Below are positions 1 through 10,870 of a stretch of 64,000 nt of DNA, in pieces. This DNA is from Typhlomys cinereus (lineage: Eukaryota; Chordata; Mammalia; Rodentia; Platacanthomyidae). Below the pieces are notes generated by a model. It was not told the DNA's origin. It saw nothing but the letters and a program-made list of their open reading frames with translations, and searched no databases. Position 1 is the stretch's first letter. Each line of letters begins with the position of its first letter. Both the position numbers and the translations under genes were made by a program. The DNA lies in the NCBI GenBank assembly GCA_023101885.1, contig JALPQD010000215.1, positions 1,860,001 through 1,924,000 on the forward strand. The letters run 5' to 3'.

Positions 1-889
1 GGCCTCGCCACCTACTCCAGCACCGGACTCCACATGCTTAGGACATCGACACGTCCACTTAAAGAATGAGGAAACAGAGGCTGAGAGGGGACAGGACAGC
101 CTGGTACCTGCAGCTTCTACATCTGAGACAAAGATGTACAAACTCCAAAATGCACAGCTTGGGACTGCAAAGGAAAGACGGCTGCAGAGGGGGACCGCAC
201 CCCACCAGACCCCCAACTCCCAGACAGACCCTCACACGACAGGTTAGAGACAATGTTGAGGAGCCCACAGGTGACCCTATCCCAGCCTTGGGGCCGACCA
301 ATACTCTGGCAGCACGTGGGTCCCCTCCAGCATATGCTCTGAGACGCGATGGAGAGAGGGAGCGATCGGAGCCTGGGCGTCCTGCATCCCTCCTCGGCCC
401 CACGGGACTGCTCCGACACACACCTCCACATGCCCCCACGCGCACCTCAGTAAACTGTAACACACTCCCAGATTCACGGTCCCTGTGATCCATTCATCCC
501 TTTTCTCCTCCATCCTCTTGCCCAGTCCTGCCCGGGGCTGGGGATCAAACCCACGGCCTCAACATGCTCGGCTGCCTCCAGCCTCTCTTCTGAACCCCAG
601 CAAGTACCAGTCAGCTGCACGTCCTCAGGCGTGTGGGACTGGCCTGGTCCCATCCAGCTGTCCTTCCTATGCCCAGCCTACAGATGAGGAAACGGAGGCT
701 AAGCCCGGGATCGCCATGCTAGAAAGCTGGGGTGCTTGGCCACAATACGCCACTGACCCGTGTTGAGCTCTAGGTCTCTGGGGCTACTGGCCTACAGTTC
801 TTTCATTCCTACCTGCTCCTGGTTTGCAGCGTCCCAGGAGGACTCAATATTCATGTTTCCATCAGCTCAACACCCCTCTCCAAAGCCTT
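1..889. other. Non-coding GC-rich stretch with MIR relics
   Basis: No exon is recognisable. Two minus-strand MIR tails are visible, at about 60-96 and 680-716, each with the typical GATGAGGAAAC.GAGGCT signature. The rest is C-rich single-copy DNA. Open frames on both strands are short and have no recognisable domain. Confidence 0.6.
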
Positions 890-1030
890 TGGGGGCCCCC
901 ATTAATCATTCAGACATACCTGCATATTCATTAACTTCCGAATTAATACAGGGTCCTTTATTACCTCAGGCCTGCTGCCTGCATTAAAGACACTTCAGCT
1001 TCATTCATTATTAAAGTCCCCTGATAAATG
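890..1030. other. AT-rich block, candidate conserved non-coding element
   Basis: This 140-bp AT-rich island stands out from GC-rich flanks. It carries repeated TAAT/ATTA homeodomain-type cores (near 900, 930, 942 and 1010) and a GATAAATGATCA-like stretch. It matches no repeat family I know. Regulatory function is inferred from composition and motif density only. Confidence 0.35.
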
Positions 1031-1089
1031 ATCACATTTCTCCTTCACAGAGGGGGGCATCACCCACACCTCCCCCACCCCACCCCAAG

Positions 1090-1170
1090 TCGGCAGGTCT
1101 GTCCCCAGCACCAGCTGCTGTGTGACCTTGAACAAAGCCCTTACCTTCTCTGGGCCTCCTGCAGGTTGAC
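1090..1170 (+). repeat. MIR SINE relic
   Basis: The core GCTGTGTGACCTTG followed by a C/T-rich segment ending in TCTGGGCCTC is the diagnostic centre of MIR. The copy is old and truncated on both sides. Confidence 0.6.
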
Positions 1171-3464
1171 CTGGTAAAATCCAGGCACGAGCCAGTGTCG
1201 CCGCTGCCCGGCCCTGTCCAGGTGGCCCTGTCCCCGGCATTTGGCCCTGCTCTATCGGCGTACGTCACGGGTCTGTGGGGGACTCGGCTAGCCCCCATTC
1301 TCCAGGAAATCCCGTCCCATCCACTAGCTTTACTCTTCTCTACTGCCACCCGGGGCCAGGGCCCAGCAAGCGTTGAGGGTACCATCTGTCCCTGGGTCAC
1401 CCTGACCGACACCCCGTGAGGCATTCAGAGAGAGAAGGACTAAGTAACCCTGGAGACCACCCAGATGGACCCTAATCATCACATAACAATAACAACGGTG
1501 GAAATAGTAATAATAGTCCCCAGTTCCTCCTGGCCTGCCCTGGGCCTTGTGGGTCCCTCCACAGAACAACCTCCACTTTACAGATGGGGAAACTGAGGCA
1601 GCGAGGTTGTTCTCTGGGAAAGGCGGATCCGGCCGTGAGCCCGGGTGGTGTGCTTGTGCGTTTGGCCCCTCTCCCCCTCGTTCACCCCACCCCTGGGTCG
1701 TGATGCTGGCAACCGGTTTACCCTGGCTGTGCCCGGTACTTCCTTCCTTAGCCACTCCCCTTCGTGCCAGGTCTGCCTGAGCCGCGGTACGCATGCCGGC
1801 TCCTGCCTTCGCTGGCAGACACCCCGATCAATCTCCATTATGCCTGGCGCCCAGAGAGCCCTCGAATGAAGCGCGAGGATGCCTCAGCTTGTGCTGCCCC
1901 AGTTGGCTGCAGCTCGTCTTCTGCTTCCATCACACTCCTCAGGCGACCCAGGCCGAGGGCCACCAACATCGCAGGGTCAGCTGTCCCCCCCCCACAGGCG
2001 CAGCCTGAGACTTGCACACCAGCTGTGTGACCAAGCTTCTCTGTGCCTTAACTCCGACATCTTCCTCACGTCTGATTCTGTCCCGTCCTCTGTCCCTCCT
2101 CTCCAAGCCATCATGACACCGGTCCCCAGACCCCACACCCATGGGTGTGTCTGTCCCTCAGACCAAGCCACTGACCATGTCTGCATGAATGATAGCAGCC
2201 ACCTCCTGTACTCCCAGAATCCCCCGGGTCTTTTGCTCACTCTCCTGGGCTTCTCCTTCAGAACCCTCCAGAAACTCCCCCAGAAACCTGACTGCAGCCT
2301 GAAGCCTCCCCGAAGGTAAAGACCCCTCAAGGGCTGGCTGATCGTCCTCCTGGACCTCCCTCCCTTCTCTGTCCAGATGGCCAGCCCCCCCAGCTGAATC
2401 TCACACCCCTCCCCCTGCCTAACTTCTTGTGATTGATTGTCCCTCACAACTCCTGGGAGGGCCCATGGCAAGCAGCCCCAGTGCCCGGCGCCTTGGTGGG
2501 AAGAGAGAATGCAAACAAAACCACTGGCAATGGCGGCACAAGCCTGATTTGCACCCCCGGTGATCCATACCCACCCCGTAAAAGAAGCTTCTAGCTGCCT
2601 TCATACGCTGGGCCACCTGCTGCCAGCCCCGGCCCTGGCTTAACCAGGCGTACTTCTCGAGAGAAACAGCGTGGCCTCACGGGGCAGGGTGGCTGGGCTG
2701 CACACCCCAGCCTGGCACAGCCAGATTCTGGCAAGATTATGCCGACTTGGTGAATAACTCACCGCACCCCACATGCTTTATGAGGTGCGCCTGTTTACCG
2801 CAACCACTGCAGAGACCAGGAAACAGACCGCATGCAGCGTCGTGTCGCCCCTGATGGAAACACAGAAACAGGCAGAGCCCAAGACTCGCTGAGCTGAACC
2901 CCTCCAGCTCTGCTCAGAACACCTCTGGCGGGAGTTAACCAGAGACCTGAGCGTGGTCCTTCCCTCTCCAGACAGGAGCCTTCTTCCTCTCCCTCCTCCC
3001 CGCCCCCTCCGTACAGCACAGCCCAGGGTCACTGGCGGCATGAAGCTTCTGCATTCACCATCCACAGGTGCCGAGCTACAAAGACGAAGGCTGCGAGCCC
3101 ACACCAAGGGAGGGGGAGGGGCACCAGGGCAGGGGTGGTGATGAGCTGGGGGGCAGGCCCCATCTCCTACCCCTGGAACCACACAGCCAGCTGCAACCAG
3201 AGGCCACTGCAGGACAGTTGACCACCACATGTCGAGAGTCGGTGAATGTTTGCAAAATTCAGAGGACCTGAGGGGTCTGGGGACCCCTGAAGAAGGCTGA
3301 ACCAGAAAGACAGTCTATATCTAAAACCACCTGCCAATCTGGTAGTTACCCGGCTTAGGATTTGTACACATGGGGGGCGGGGACCCAGAAACTCAGAGCC
3401 CAGGATGCAGGTGCCCCCCACTCCCCGCCCCTCCGCAAACACACACACAGGCATTCCAAGGCTA
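1171..3464. other. Non-coding stretch with MIR traces
   Basis: No coding exon is recognisable. A minus-strand MIR tail lies at about 1,567-1,606 (GATGGGGAAACTGAGGCA) and a plus-strand MIR core at about 2,020-2,080 (AGCTGTGTGACC). The remainder is GC-rich single-copy sequence. Confidence 0.55.
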
Positions 3465-3562
3465 AAGATAGTTTCTTTATGATGTTTGTAAAATAAACCG
3501 TCAGCCTCTAATTTCTCTGATAAAAAGCCAAGATTTTCAGACTGAAAGCATATCGCACATTG
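3465..3562. other. AT-rich block, candidate conserved non-coding element
   Basis: A 100-bp segment with TTTATGATGTTTG, AAAATAAACCG and CTGATAAAAAGC motifs contrasts with the GC-rich surroundings. FOX-like (GTAAAATAAA) and GATA-like (TGATAA) cores are visible. No repeat family is recognised. The function is inference. Confidence 0.3.
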
Positions 3563-4086
3563 GGCTCGGGGCCCCGAGGGTGGGGAGCGCCGTAGCTCAC
3601 ACCTCAGCCCCAGCACCAGCAGTAGATATGCAGCAGGTGCTCAGTAAATGCTGTCAAAAAACTGTCAGTGCGAACGTTCCTGAGACCCCCTCTCGGCCCT
3701 CGGGCACCTGCTCTGGCACCTTTAGACTTTCTGTGGAATCTTGGCCTTGGTCTGACATCAGCATCCTGGACCCCAGCAGGTGAGGAAACTGATCCCTGCC
3801 GCTTCTCTCTCCGGAGGGAGCCTTGGCTGCAGCACCTCCTCACAACCCCTCCCTGCTGTGGCATCTTCCTCTGCGCCCCTCCTCCCGGCAGCCCCCTGTG
3901 TCCCTAGGCACCCACGCCTCTGCTTAGACACAGCAGATCCACAACCTCTCCAGGCCCCCCCCTTGGCCAAGCCCACCACCGCTTGCCTGGCTGCTCAGGC
4001 CTGGGACCCCAGATCTATCTTCAACTCCGTTTCTGGAAAGTGACCGGCCCCTCTCCAGAACCTGGGGGGGGGGTCCCTCTCCACTA

Positions 4087-4101
4087 CCACCAGGGGGAGC
4101 C
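4087..4101 (+). promoter_or_regulatory. CTCF-like motif
   Basis: CCACCAGGGGGAGCC fits the CTCF core CCASYAGRKGGC on the plus strand. A single motif in GC-rich DNA is weak evidence of occupancy. Confidence 0.4.
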
Positions 4102-4941
4102 CTCCAGAAGGCTACTTTGAGGCTGCCTGTGCTGCTGAAAGTCTATCCAAGGCTCCCATAGCCTCCCCCCCACACACACACACCATGGTGGCCCAGCTGC
4201 TAAAGGCGTGGGAAACCTTGGTGACAAGTATCAGCTCTCCAGCTTTAGCTCGTCACCTTCTCCAGCAAGCCTTCTGGGCGAGGCCACTCTACAGAAGTGT
4301 CCCCGACGTTTGCCAGCTGCAAGGGGCAGTCTCCCCACCTCGGGTCTGTTTCCCCTTTGGAGGACCAGGACCCATGCATTGTGACTCGTGACCCACTGCT
4401 AGTGGGAAGAATGCCGGGAGAGAAAACTACACAAAAGGCTCACATGTCCCCCCCCCTCTTTGCCCCCAGGCCAGAATCCAGGGCCAAGTGCCTCCCCCGC
4501 AGATGGAGTGGGCTCGCCATTCAGCTGGAGGACAGCCAGTCCTGGATCCTTAGAGTTGTCATTGAGACAAGAACTCGTCTGGCCCGGGTAGCACGTTGCT
4601 CTGGCCCCAGCACGGGACAATCAGGTGAGGCAGCTGCAGCGGGACAGAGAAGGGGGGTGTGGACAGAGCCCCAGCCAGGAGCCTCGTCTGCACTCGCAGC
4701 CGACATAGCCCACTGTGTCAAAGCCCTCAGACACCCTTCCTCAGGTGCACAGACCCCCCCCCATTACAGATGAACAAAACTGACACCCAAAGACAAGCTT
4801 AGGGTCAGCGGTCAGAACCTGAGCCTTGTCCGTGTCTGGTCACACGGGGCCCAGGAGTCTGCGAGCAGAGCAGGGAAAAGTGCAGGATGAAAAGGAAACG
4901 AAATGCATTCTGGGAGCCACAGACTCCAAGGAAAGGGCCCC

Positions 4942-5060
4942 AAGCAGAAGTCTGAGCCCTGGATTCAGATCCTTGCTCCGAGCCGGCTACCGTGTGACCT
5001 CGAAGCTACCACAGCTTCTCTGTGCCTGCTTCCCTTGGGTCTCCTGGGGTGCAGTATTAT
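4942..5060 (+). repeat. MIR SINE relic
   Basis: A GCCCTGGATTCAGATCC B-box-like head is followed by CTACCGTGTGACCTCG and CTTCTCTGTGCCT. This is the order of MIR head, core and tail. The copy is diverged. Confidence 0.6.
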
Positions 5061-5546
5061 TAGATCACAGGAAGCCAGCCTATCAGGGGTGCCCATTACA
5101 GACAGAGACCCACCCAGAGCCCCACGGCTATAAGGCACCAGGCAGACGATGTCATGTGTGACTCACCACCTTTCTTCACCGGCTCCTCTGGCTCTGGCCT
5201 GGCCTTTTACCCCTCAAAGGTGTCCTGTGTCATGGGCTTCCAGCCTGTGCAGCCAACAGCTGACCCCCAAACATAGTCCTCCCCTTTCCCAGATCTGATC
5301 CAAGACACTTCTAAGGGGGCTTCCTATGCAATGTAACCTGAGAACAGCTCCATGGACCAGCGTCCCCGTCCTGACCACCAGGCACAGCCCCTCCTGGGAT
5401 AGCTCTCGGCATTGCGCTGAAGCACATCCTGGTAATGCCTGGACCCCCTGCCCCCCACTCCTCCCCTGGGGCGACGACCCCAGACTCTGTAATCCACCCT
5501 GCAACACCACGGACAGTCTCCTGCAAACCGCTCCCAATGTGCACAC

Positions 5547-6110
5547 GCACATGCCATGCTCACACACACGTGCCACACACACTAGCACACCTATGAACAT
5601 GCCACACACATGCACTCACACGCATCATGCATCCACACATACACATATATGTTAGACATATAGATACCTGTGCATACATACCACACACATGCACAAACCT
5701 ATGTACATACCTGTGCACATGTGCTGCACACATATGCACTCATATGTGCCATGTACATACACACCTGTGTATACACACCAAACGTGCACATGTGAACCTG
5801 TGCCATGTGTACATACCCGTGTACACTTGACACACACAGGCACATCTGTGTGCACATAACACACATACACACATCCGTACATACATCCACACACACGCCT
5901 GTATACACACACATATATATACGTGCCTATGGACACGTAACATATATGCATATCTATGTTATACATAACATATGCACATAAGACACGCACCCCTATCTGC
6001 ACATACACACCTATGCACACACCTGTGTGCATGCCGCACATAAGCGAGCACACCTGCACTTGTGCACATGTGCACACCTGTCACGTCATCTATGCACACC
6101 TACGTGTACC
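5547..6110. repeat. Degenerate CA-rich minisatellite, about 560 bp
   Basis: The tract is built of variants of ACACATGCACACCTGTGTAC-like words, alternating purine and pyrimidine throughout. Open frames on both strands here (Cys/Val-rich or Thr/His-rich) are by-products of the repeat. Alternating RY sequence can adopt Z-DNA. Confidence 0.85.
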
Positions 6111-6569
6111 AATCCCACCATTGTAGGCATTGGCCCTTCTGGATGCTCCCCTTGCTTGATCCCTCCCTTGGCCGGCCCTGTCCACTGGCCGCTGTCACTC
6201 CAGCCTCCTCCTGCTCCCGAAACATGCCACCCACATACATGGCTCCTACATACATGGCTCCTACATCTCCGACACATGCCGTTACTGGGAGATGTTGAGC
6301 ACAGACTCCCCACTCCGGGCATGGAGGGCGCTCAGCACGGGCCTCCACCTCGACCTCCTCACGGTCATTTCTCGACAGTCTGTCCCTGTGCCCCTCCTGG
6401 TCTGTCCTGGCTTCCTGTTGCTTCTGCTGAGAATTGCTTAGCGTTTCATCTCTAAGATGGGAGCAATGGTGGGCCCAGAGCCCACTGCTCTGCAAGCCTG
6501 GGGGGGTCTATGTGCCTTTTGCATCATGCCCTGGGGTCCCCGGAGAGGCTAGGAACGGCGTCTAGAATA
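6111..6569. other. Non-coding stretch with a 15-bp tandem doublet
   Basis: The word ACATACATGGCTCCT occurs twice in tandem, at 6,233-6,247 and 6,248-6,262. Nothing else is recognised. Confidence 0.6.
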
Positions 6570-6579
6570 CACACACACA

Positions 6580-6617
<38 letters not shown>

Positions 6618-6641
6618 CACACACACACACACACGCACACT
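6570..6641. repeat. (CA)n microsatellite
   Basis: Near-perfect CA run of about 70 bp, interrupted by CG/GT steps at three places. Confidence 0.95.
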
Positions 6642-6844
6642 GATCTGATCTGAGATGCCAACGGCAGCCCAGCCACCAGAGCCAGCGACAGGCCGCCACA
6701 GTCAGGCACAGCCACAGGGGCCCTCAGGTGCCCTGGCCACAGGCGTGTGAAGAAATCATCTGGAATCAGCCAATGCAAGTCGGGGATGGGCCAGAGTAGA
6801 GGCCACTGCCCCAGAGGTTTCTGGGTAACTGGGTTGAGGCCCAC

Positions 6845-6950
6845 GGCAGTTCCCCCTTTAATGAGTGCAAACAAGGGGTGAACCTTTCTGCTTACTTAAC
6901 TTCCCAAATGTTAACATGCTTGTCACAAGGTAAGTTATTCTTCCTCTGCC
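6845..6950 (+). other. AT-rich block with a perfect splice-donor match
   Basis: This AT-rich block carries TTTAATGAG, TTAACATGCTT and, at 6,926-6,935, ACAAGGTAAG followed by TT, a full match to the AAG|GTAAGT 5' splice-site consensus with GT at 6,930-6,931. No convincing acceptor is seen within the preceding 200 bp, so this is a candidate conserved element or orphan donor, not an exon call. Confidence 0.25.
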
Positions 6951-7129
6951 CCAGACACCCTTGGCTTGTTTAATCCTGTTTCCCCTCCCCAACCCCTCCC
7001 CTGGCCTTTGTGGTGGTGAGATATGTGAAAAACCACAGATGCAGTGTCCCCTGCCAATGAGCCGCCCACCCACTGGCCCTCCCTCTCTCCCGCCCAGGGC
7101 AACTGGAAAGTCCCCAGATAGGGAACCAG

Positions 7130-7355
7130 AAGGTCAGGGTTGGGTGCTACTCCTGCTCTGCTGCTGTGTGACCTTGGGCCCCAGACTTAACCTCTCCGTG
7201 GCTTAATTGCTTCCAGGACAAAGGAGGAACAGCGATTGCACCCTGCTTGCCCGGGGTGGGTGTGAGGCTCTAGGGGGATAATCCCAGTAAGCCCCCAGTA
7301 GTCTCCTGGCACAGAGGAGCCCTTGATAAATGTTAGCCCTTGTTATTATGCAAAG
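7130..7355 (+). repeat. MIR SINE, nearly full length
   Basis: The copy runs from a CTGCTCTGCTGCTGTGTGAC core through TTAACCTCTCCGTGGC to the CTGGCACAG...GATAAATG tail. Order and spacing fit full-length MIR. The ATTATGCAAAG octamer-like motif just downstream (about 7,346-7,356) may belong to the tail. Confidence 0.7.
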
Positions 7356-7645
7356 AGAGTTAAATGCTTCCCTAGTTAATCCATTTGCAGCGGCTGCCTT
7401 CTGGGGCAGGCTGGCAGAGCCAAACAGCCCAGCCCACCGCTGGCCAGCTCTGATTCCAACTTCAGCTTCCAGGCCATGCAGCAGAGCCAAACCAAGGACC
7501 ACCGGAGTTGGCCACAGGCCCCACCACACCCTGACCCAGACCTCATGAGAACCACTTTGAAGCTGCCCCCCTCCCATGGCCAGCAGAGCTCATCACCCAT
7601 GACTGATGGCTATTAATTTTCCCCCAAGGCGGGGAGAAGTAACAC

Positions 7646-7950
7646 ATGCTTACAATCCTGGAACCCGGGAAGTGGCAACGAAAGAAAGGATCCACTAGAC
7701 ACCAACATCGACCGCACACAAGTTCAAAGCCAGTCAGCGCCATAACCAACATCAACTACACACAAGTTCAAAGCCAGCCAACGCCATATGAGACCCCATC
7801 TGCAAGGGGGGGGTGGATATGCTGCAATCCAGCACTTAGAACTGCAATCAAGCACTTAGTGCTGCAATCTAAGTGCTGCAATCAAGCACTTAGAACTCTG
7901 AAGCAGAATTACTAGACGTTGAAGACCAGCCTGGGCTACAGTGCAGTGTC
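7646..7950 (+). repeat. Degenerate B1-like SINE with internal tandem expansions
   Basis: A B1-like opening (ACACATGCTTACAATCCTGG) and a B1-like close (GACCAGCCTGGGCTACAG, about 7,924) bracket two local expansions. One is a 44-bp unit present twice (7,701-7,744 and 7,745-7,788). The other is a roughly 20-bp unit built on CTGCAATCAAGCACTTAG, present about three and a half times (7,821-7,898). The expansions post-date the SINE. Confidence 0.6.
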
Positions 7951-7984
7951 TCAACATACAGACCAAAGAAGGAAAAGCTTGAGC

Positions 7985-8112
7985 ACCAAGTAATCCCACT
8001 GAGGTGCGTCAGCTGTGTGTGACCGTGTGTCCCAGTGCCTGGGAGGCTGAGGGAGAAGAACTGTAAGTTCAAGTTCTGGGATACAGAGTAAGTCTGAGGT
8101 CAGGTCTCAAAA
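7985..8112 (+). repeat. B1-like SINE
   Basis: Contains CCAGTGCCTGGGAGGCTGAG and AGTTCAAGTTCTGGGATACA, with the terminal AGGTCTCAAAA of B1. An ID element is inserted at its 3' end. Confidence 0.6.
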
Positions 8113-8229
8113 GATGAACAGGTCAGGGTTGGGGATTTAGCTCAGTGGTAGAGTGCTTGCCTAGCAAGCGCGAGGCCCTGGGTTCGGTCCCCAGCACCGG
8201 AAAAAAAAAAAAAAAAGATGAACAGGTCA
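8109..8229 (+). repeat. ID element with target-site duplication
   Basis: The ID body spans 8,126-8,216. It has the pol III A box (TAGCTCAGTGG), the B box (GGTTCGGTCCC), the canonical CTTGCCTAGCAAGCG centre and a 16-17-bp A tail. It is flanked by a 17-bp direct repeat AAAAGATGAACAGGTCA (8,109-8,125 and 8,213-8,229). Low divergence and a clean duplication indicate a fairly recent insertion. It derives from tRNA-Ala/BC1-like RNA but is not a tRNA gene. Confidence 0.93.
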
Positions 8230-8365
8230 GCAAGACGGCTCAGAGGGTAAAGGGCCTGCCGTCAAGCCTGTCCACCTGAGTTCGAGCCCCAGAACCCACA
8301 TGGCAGAAGAAGAAAGCCGACTCCGATAAGTCGTCCTCTGATCACACGTGTGCACCGCGCCCCGT
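8227..8365 (+). repeat. B2/B3-type SINE
   Basis: AAGACGGCTCAGAGGGTAAA, then CTGAGTTCGAGCCCCAGAAC, then CCGACTCC...AAGTCGTCCTCTGA is the order of the older B3-type member of the B2 superfamily. The 3' tail is absent. Confidence 0.75.
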
Positions 8366-9265
8366 TCTGTCCAAGGTATAAGAAGTCGTGGCCCCGGCCT
8401 GCCGCTCCCAATCACACCCCCGAGGAAACCGGCCCTCCAAGTCCTGAGTACCCTGAGCTAGTATCACTCAGCAAGATCCAGAAAACATTCCCACACCCCT
8501 GCTAGGAAGCCCAAACCTCACAGCCCCGGCCCCCCACCTCTCCGTGAGAGAGGCAAGGGAGGGAGCCCCAACAGCCTGCACCGGGCCTCAACTTCCCCCA
8601 GAGCGCCCTTGGGCGCTCCACCCCGTGGCTGGCATCCACCAATGGCACAAGAAGTAGCATGTGGGTGACTGCGAGGAACCGAGGTCAAGGCCGGCAGCTC
8701 ACCACCAGCCCACGAGGTGGCCCCTGGAGCACCCACTTTACAGCCAGCAGGACAGCTCCCCAGAGGAAGAAGTGGAGCTGGCGACTGGGGGCGCACTCTG
8801 AGCAAAGGTGGAGGGCACGGGCCTGCGGAGAAGGAGGGAGGATGAGGAGCAAGGAGAGGGTGCAGAAGGGCCCGGAGGACCCTGTGGGTGAGATGGGGAG
8901 CACTCCAGGAGAGGTGCCAAACCCTAAGGAGTGCCCATCATGGCGCACTCTGTGTCTGCACAATATCTCAAACCCAGGCCACTTCCGCTCCCCCACACCC
9001 CTCAGCGTCACAACCCCCAGACAGGCCTCTGTCCTTCCGTCCTACCAAACAAACATGGCTTCCAGAACTTCCGGGACTTGCCTGAGGTGCCACCAAGTCA
9101 AGAGGAGTCCAAGCCCGGTCCAGCAGCCCCCCCCTGCCCCCACCCCGCCCCCACCTTGCCCCCCCCCCCAGTTGCTGCAAAGATCACAGTGGGCAGGGTC
9201 ATGAGGGGGCCCACACTGGGCTACGGTGGGGGCAGGGAGAAGATTGGAACCTGGTCCAGGTCCCG
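8366..9265. other. Non-coding GC-rich stretch
   Basis: No exon or repeat is recognised. A C-run-rich segment lies at 9,120-9,172. The open frames are GC-driven. Confidence 0.55.
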
Positions 9266-9279
9266 GTTGCCTTGGCAAC
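9266..9279. promoter_or_regulatory. RFX X-box, perfect inverted repeat
   Basis: GTTGCCTTGGCAAC consists of two exact 6-bp RFX half-sites (GTTGCC / GGCAAC) with a 2-bp spacer. This is an ideal RFX1-3 dimer site. It is followed at about 9,284-9,293 by a GATTAATTCC homeodomain-like site. RFX family members control ciliary and neuronal genes. Binding here is inferred. Confidence 0.7.
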
Positions 9280-9559
9280 AGGACTGATTAATTCCAACTT
9301 GGGCTCCATCTGTGTGCCTTGGCTGAGAGGCAGTTTGGGCTCGCGGGTGTTTGTTTTGAAGAGAAGGGGGAAAATGAGAGAATCTAGGAGGCTGTAGTCC
9401 CCAGGGATGACAGGGGCTGTGACACACCCCCAAGTTCACACACAGCATCCCCACCACCCACAAGAAAGGCAGGCTTAGCCCCCAGAGACAGCCCCAAGCC
9501 CCAGACCTCCTCTCCTGGTAAAGAAGACTCAACATGCCAACCCAAACAAACCTCGCACA

Positions 9560-9700
9560 CACAGCAGCCAGGATACCGTCATCACGTACATGCGCACGCA
9601 CGCGCGCACACACACACACATGCAGGCACACGCACACGCACGCACACACACACATAGGCACATGTGCGCGCACACACGCAGGCACATGCACGCAGGGAGG
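9560..9700. repeat. CA/CG-rich microsatellite
   Basis: Alternating CA with CG steps (ACGCACGCGCGCACACAC-type words), core about 9,590-9,690. It is a strong Z-DNA-forming pattern. Confidence 0.9.
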
Positions 9701-10639
9701 GACGTGCAGGCCTGGGTACCAGCCTAGCCTCACTTCTCTGTCTGTAGAATGGGCAGATGCTGCCTGGCAAGGAAAGTTTTCAGGGCCGAGGTAGTGTTCA
9801 TCCTAAGGTCAGGGAGGGCTTCGCCAAGAGGGGTCCTGGCCAGGGGTACCCAGAAGTACCCAGAAGGTGGCACTCTTGAGGAACTGGGCATAGACCAGGA
9901 CTGGATGGTGCATTGAGGGACAGGGAACCCCAAGCAGGAGCCCCGAGGTTGGGCCAAGTCCTAGCAGGTCTCAGAAGTCAGGACAAAGATTCTGGATTTG
10001 GGCCAAGGACAGTGGGAAGCCGAGGACACATTCGAGGACTGGCACCGACCAAAGGGCACAGGATGAAGGGGGTTTGTGGTGCAACTGTGCCGGCCGTGAC
10101 CAGGCAACAGAGGAGCCAATCCCGGGACACCCAAGAGGGACTTGGTGGCCACTAGAAGGGGGCCCCAGGGTGGGGCTCAGGACACCTCCAGGGTCTAGCA
10201 AGAGGCTGGCCATGCGGTGACCACCTGGAACCCCAGGAATTGATGGAGGGCAGGGTGTGGGAAGAGAAAGAGGTTCAGCAGGAGACACAGAGTTTAGGGG
10301 TCCGAGGTGCACCCCAAGGACGAGTCTGGTCATCAAGTAATTGTAACTGATACCCGATGGACAGAGGCAGTTGAGGGGAGAGGTTCAGACATTCCTGGCA
10401 CTTGGCTATAAGAGGCTCTAAGAACGAGAACAAGGACCAGGCTGGGGGTGTGGGAGACACCCCCAAGACAGTTGTGGTGCGCCACACATTGGCAGCCTGC
10501 TATATGACAGCACTTGGAGCCAGACCCTCTCCCCCAAATTCAAGTCCCAGCCAAGCCCCTGCGGTATGGCTCCCACTGAGCCCCGCAGTCCTCTAAGTCA
10601 TATGCACGTAAAAGCAACACTGGGGCGTGATGCGCACAC
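9701..10639. other. Non-coding stretch
   Basis: GC-rich single-copy sequence. No exon or repeat is recognised. Confidence 0.5.
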
Positions 10640-10870
10640 GCTCCTGCAGCTCCCCTGGTAGTTCCACATGCTGGCATTTCAAGGAGGAGCCAGCTGTGCT
10701 GAGCACCGACTGCATGCTCGGCACCGACTGCTCTCAGACACCACCATGTGCTAAGCACCTACCATGTGCTGGATACTCATGTACTGAGAGCCTACTGTGT
10801 ACAGGCATCACCCCATGCTGAGCGCCTCCTGGATACCCACCACGTGCTCAGCACCTACAATGCGTCAAGA
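10640..10870. repeat. Degenerate tandem array of a MIR-like word
   Basis: Variants of TGCTAAGCACCTACCATGTG recur about every 28-40 bp (near 10,700, 10,724, 10,748, 10,770, 10,790, 10,815 and 10,845). The word resembles the MIR/L2 segment CTACTGTGTGCCAGGCAC, so the array may have grown from such a relic. Confidence 0.6.

Larger units (their letters stand above)
3563..5546. other. Non-coding stretch, mostly single-copy
   Basis: No exon is recognisable. The 3' end of a MIR/L2-type relic lies at about 3,620-3,660 (GGTGCTCAGTAAATG), and another MIR tail at about 4,765-4,795. A CTCF-like motif and a longer MIR are listed separately. Confidence 0.55.

Noticed and set aside
5547..6110. CRISPR-like or coding repeat array
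   Set aside because: There is no constant repeat with unique spacers. It is a degenerate CA minisatellite in a mammalian genome.
8126..8216. tRNA gene
   Set aside because: A and B boxes are present, but the sequence is an ID SINE with A tail and target duplication and has no full cloverleaf.
10143..10166. CTCF-like GGCCACTAGAAGGGGGCCCC
   Set aside because: Two extra bases split the core, so it does not fit the CTCF matrix.
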